Shown piece after piece: positions 62,042 to 64,000 of a stretch of 64,000 bases of DNA (position 1 is its first letter; every line of letters starts with the position of its first letter). A program made the translations under genes and the position numbers. The stretch comes from Kushneria marisflavi (GTDB lineage Bacteria > Pseudomonadota > Gammaproteobacteria > Pseudomonadales > Halomonadaceae), in the NCBI RefSeq assembly GCF_002157205.1, contig NZ_CP021358.1:496001-560000 (forward strand), in the 5' to 3' direction. Below the pieces are notes generated by a model that saw only the letters and a list, made by a program, of their open reading frames with translations, was not told where the DNA came from and did not search any database.

Positions 62042-64000
62042 CTACAGTTTAAAGCTCGCGGGGTTATCCCAGATGCTCTTTTCTTTAGCGAAGGCCGGGT
62101 TATCGTCGGTAATCTCTCGTTCGCCGATCAGTTGCATCCAGGAATCGATGTCGGCGCTGCTGATTTTGCCATCCGACCCATCCTGCTTGTGCAAGGTATC
62201 CAGCAGGGCAAAAAACTCTTCGTTCTCAAGCAGGAAGTCGGCAGCGTCTTTTTCCGACTGAGAGGAATCGTATTTACCTTCAGAGATGTCTTCGAGGTCG
62301 TCCCTGCTGACGATATCATCGCCACCTTTCAAGCCTGTCCAATTGCTGCCGCCGTCCCCCTTGCCCCAATTGGTCAAAACCGTATCGATAATCTCCTTGT
62401 TCTCCTGATAGAATTCCTGACCGTGAATGTTGAGCTGCATCTGGTCCTTATCAAAATCGAAGAAGAAGTCATCGACGTTGCCGTTCTCACGGATCTCCTG
62501 GGTGAATTTCTCGTACTGCTCCGGCTGCGCTTCCCAAGCCGCCATGTCCTCGGGGAACCACTCCTTGAACAAGGGATCGGGCTCCTTGTCGTTATCGCCA
62601 GCGTGCATCATGTCCTTGAAGCCGTAGCTGGAGTTGATCAGATAGTTGAACTTCTCGCCCCAATCATCCTCCGTCACGCCATCCTCGGCGAACTGCTCAA
62701 ACTGGTCGCGTATCTTGCCTTCAGTCTCGGCGCCTTTCTTTTGAGCCATGACGGCGTTGAGGATCAGACTAGCGATACCAACCCCTAGTCCGATGAGATT
62801 GCCGATGGGACCGGCCGCGCGCAGTCCCGCGCCAAGCCCTGTAAGCACGCGGGAAGCCGTTTGCAGTGACGCCCCAATCTCGGCGGCACCGCCAATGGTG
62901 AAGAACGACCCAGAAACCACACCGGTCGAGCTGGCAGCAAACTCCATCGGGGTGCCGCCGTTTTTGATGAGTTTATCGAGGCCAATACCTGCGACAACGG
63001 TATCGAGAATGCCGCCAGCGAAGTCGGTCATGTAGGCCAAACCCTTGAGTGCCGGCCCGATGAGCGCCTTCTTCTTGCTGCCTACATCGCCATCGTCGCT
63101 GGTGCCTCCAAGGCGGTCAGGCGACGTGCCCCCTTGAGTGCGCTCGCCGTTGGTCATGACGTCAGCTGTGGCGTCCAGTGTTTGATTCATGGACTGCAGG
63201 GCAGCCTTCGAGGATTCACCGTTGGCGGGGTCGAAGCGCTGATGAAGATCATCCGCATGGCTGTCAAGATCGTCCAGAGCGTCGCTCAGACCGGTCGGGC
63301 GTGATCCATCACTTGGGGGGCGAACGTCGTTAAGCCGGCCAGCCATATCATCCAGTCGCTCGAGCTGCCGAGTTCGGTCGGTATCCGTTAGCGAGGGGTC
63401 ATTGGTGATCGATTCTCGAATGTTTTGATGTTTTTCCATCATGGCATCGAACAGCTTACCGGCATTCTCAGGCATCCTGCCCTTGCCCTTGCCATCGGCG
63501 TCCAGCATCTGACGATATTCCCCTACCGAGCGGTCGAAATCGTCGATCTGGCTATACAGCACCTCATTGGGAGTGGCGTTGGTCGAAAATTCGCTTAAAT
63601 GGCTTTGGGCATCATAAAAGATATCCTCAAGTGCAGTAACGAAGGTCTCTCGAGAGTTCGTTGATGACGTATTGCTTTTGGCTGCCTCAAGACTGTCGAT
63701 ATCACTCTTAAGACGATCGATGCCGTCCTGAATACGCGCCTGCTCCTCGCTGCCGATACCAGCTTCCCCTTGAGCAAGGGATGACACTTCATCGAGTTGC
63801 GCATTGGCATCTCGAATCACCTCATCAATGCGCTGCTCAAGCTGTCCCTGGCTTGCGCCGGGATCATTGGCAAGTGTTTCAAGCTCGATGAGACTTGAAT
63901 TTACGCTGTTTAAGCGCTCTCTTGCTTCTGATCCCGGGTTCATCAGAGATGTATTGTTCGAAGAATCCGCACCGCCATTGAACTTGTCGGGAAAGCGCTC
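62042..64000 (-). CDS. HrpK/HrpF/NolX-like type III translocator-family protein (N-terminus outside window)
   Basis: At least 652 residues. A Met at 63943 could be taken as the start, but the frame stays open to the window edge (19 more codons, beginning ERFPDKFNGGADSS), so the true start is off-window. The N-terminal 300 residues are acidic, helical and coiled-coil-like, without cysteine. Residues about 310-430 are Gly/Ala-rich with membrane-like helices (ALIGPALKGLAYMTDFAGGI and IGNLIGLGVGIASLILNAVM). The C-terminal 200 residues hold WGEKFNYLINSSYGFKDMM, LKGGDDIVSRDDLEDI and DGSDGKISSADIDSW, the acidic motifs typical of HrpK/HrpF/NolX proteins. These insert into host membranes for type III secretion. 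No secretion genes are in the window, so the role is uncertain. Confidence 0.65.
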   Translation of the reverse strand, partial: ERFPDKFNGGADSSNNTSLMNPGSEARERLNSVNSSLIELETLANDPGASQGQLEQRIDEVIRDANAQLDEVSSLAQGEAGIGSEEQARIQDGIDRLKSDIDSLEAAKSNTSSTNSRETFVTALEDIFYDAQSHLSEFSTNATPNEVLYSQIDDFDRSVGEYRQMLDADGKGKGRMPENAGKLFDAMMEKHQNIRESITNDPSLTDTDRTRQLERLDDMAGRLNDVRPPSDGSRPTGLSDALDDLDSHADDLHQRFDPANGESSKAALQSMNQTLDATADVMTNGERTQGGTSPDRLGGTSDDGDVGSKKKALIGPALKGLAYMTDFAGGILDTVVAGIGLDKLIKNGGTPMEFAASSTGVVSGSFFTIGGAAEIGASLQTASRVLTGLGAGLRAAGPIGNLIGLGVGIASLILNAVMAQKKGAETEGKIRDQFEQFAEDGVTEDDWGEKFNYLINSSYGFKDMMHAGDNDKEPDPLFKEWFPEDMAAWEAQPEQYEKFTQEIRENGNVDDFFFDFDKDQMQLNIHGQEFYQENKEIIDTVLTNWGKGDGGSNWTGLKGGDDIVSRDDLEDISEGKYDSSQSEKDAADFLLENEEFFALLDTLHKQDGSDGKISSADIDSWMQLIGEREITDDNPAFAKEKSIWDNPASFKL

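Overview
The window is a 64 kb stretch of ordinary-looking, densely coded, fairly GC-rich bacterial chromosome. The gene set suggests a gammaproteobacterium and probably a halophilic member of the Halomonadaceae (Halomonas or Kushneria type). It includes a YbiT-type ABC-F protein, RecC, SbcCD, OpgD, DeaD, ArgE, an ArgO-like exporter, choline sulfatase and a metallothionein. The family-level placement is inference. I saw no rRNA, tRNA, IS element, prophage or CRISPR array. Both window edges cut genes: a chemotaxis receptor on the left and a large HrpK/HrpF/NolX-like protein on the right.

Layout. 1-8.3 kb: chemoreceptor tail, DUF4202 protein, MATE pump, MetE-like methyltransferase, ArgO-like exporter, choline sulfatase, serine hydrolase and a small protein. 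8.7-18 kb: YbiT, ankyrin protein, TupA-like ATP-grasp enzyme, MFS transporter, YcaQ-type DNA glycosylase, secreted protein, NYN RNase, a coupled MocA/XdhC pair and a DUF1348 protein. 18-25.4 kb: recC without recB or recD, an SDR enzyme, an MHS-type symporter and argE. 25.5-30 kb: a small protein behind a possible sigma-S promoter, an RcnB/CigR-like protein, OsmC, Tpx, a histidine phosphatase and OpgD. 30.5-42.3 kb: sbcDC, membrane protein, alpha/beta hydrolase, endonuclease V, DeaD with a repeat-bearing leader, glutathionyl-hydroquinone reductase and a LysR regulator. 42.3-50.8 kb: an AT-rich gap, an M23 peptidase, a solitary NodT-type outer-membrane factor, a DUF748 protein, a membrane protein and an ABC exporter.

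50.9-59 kb is the clearest pathway block. A GntR/FadR regulator, LtnD, OtnK, OtnC and OtnI lie on the minus strand, divergent from DenD and a GntP permease. Together they should import and oxidise C4 sugar acids (L-threonate, D-erythronate), then isomerise, phosphorylate and decarboxylate them to dihydroxyacetone phosphate. A perfect 13-bp palindrome in the divergent promoter region is the likely operator. An isocitrate-lyase/PEP-mutase family gene ends 9 bp from the end of this operon on the other strand.

59-64 kb looks accessory: metallothionein, zinc-ribbon protein, NlpE-like lipoprotein, small secreted protein, a 20-codon ORF, a structured stretch ending in a very strong terminator (candidate small RNA), a VOC protein and the HrpK/HrpF-like protein. 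The last two items are the best places to look for something undescribed.
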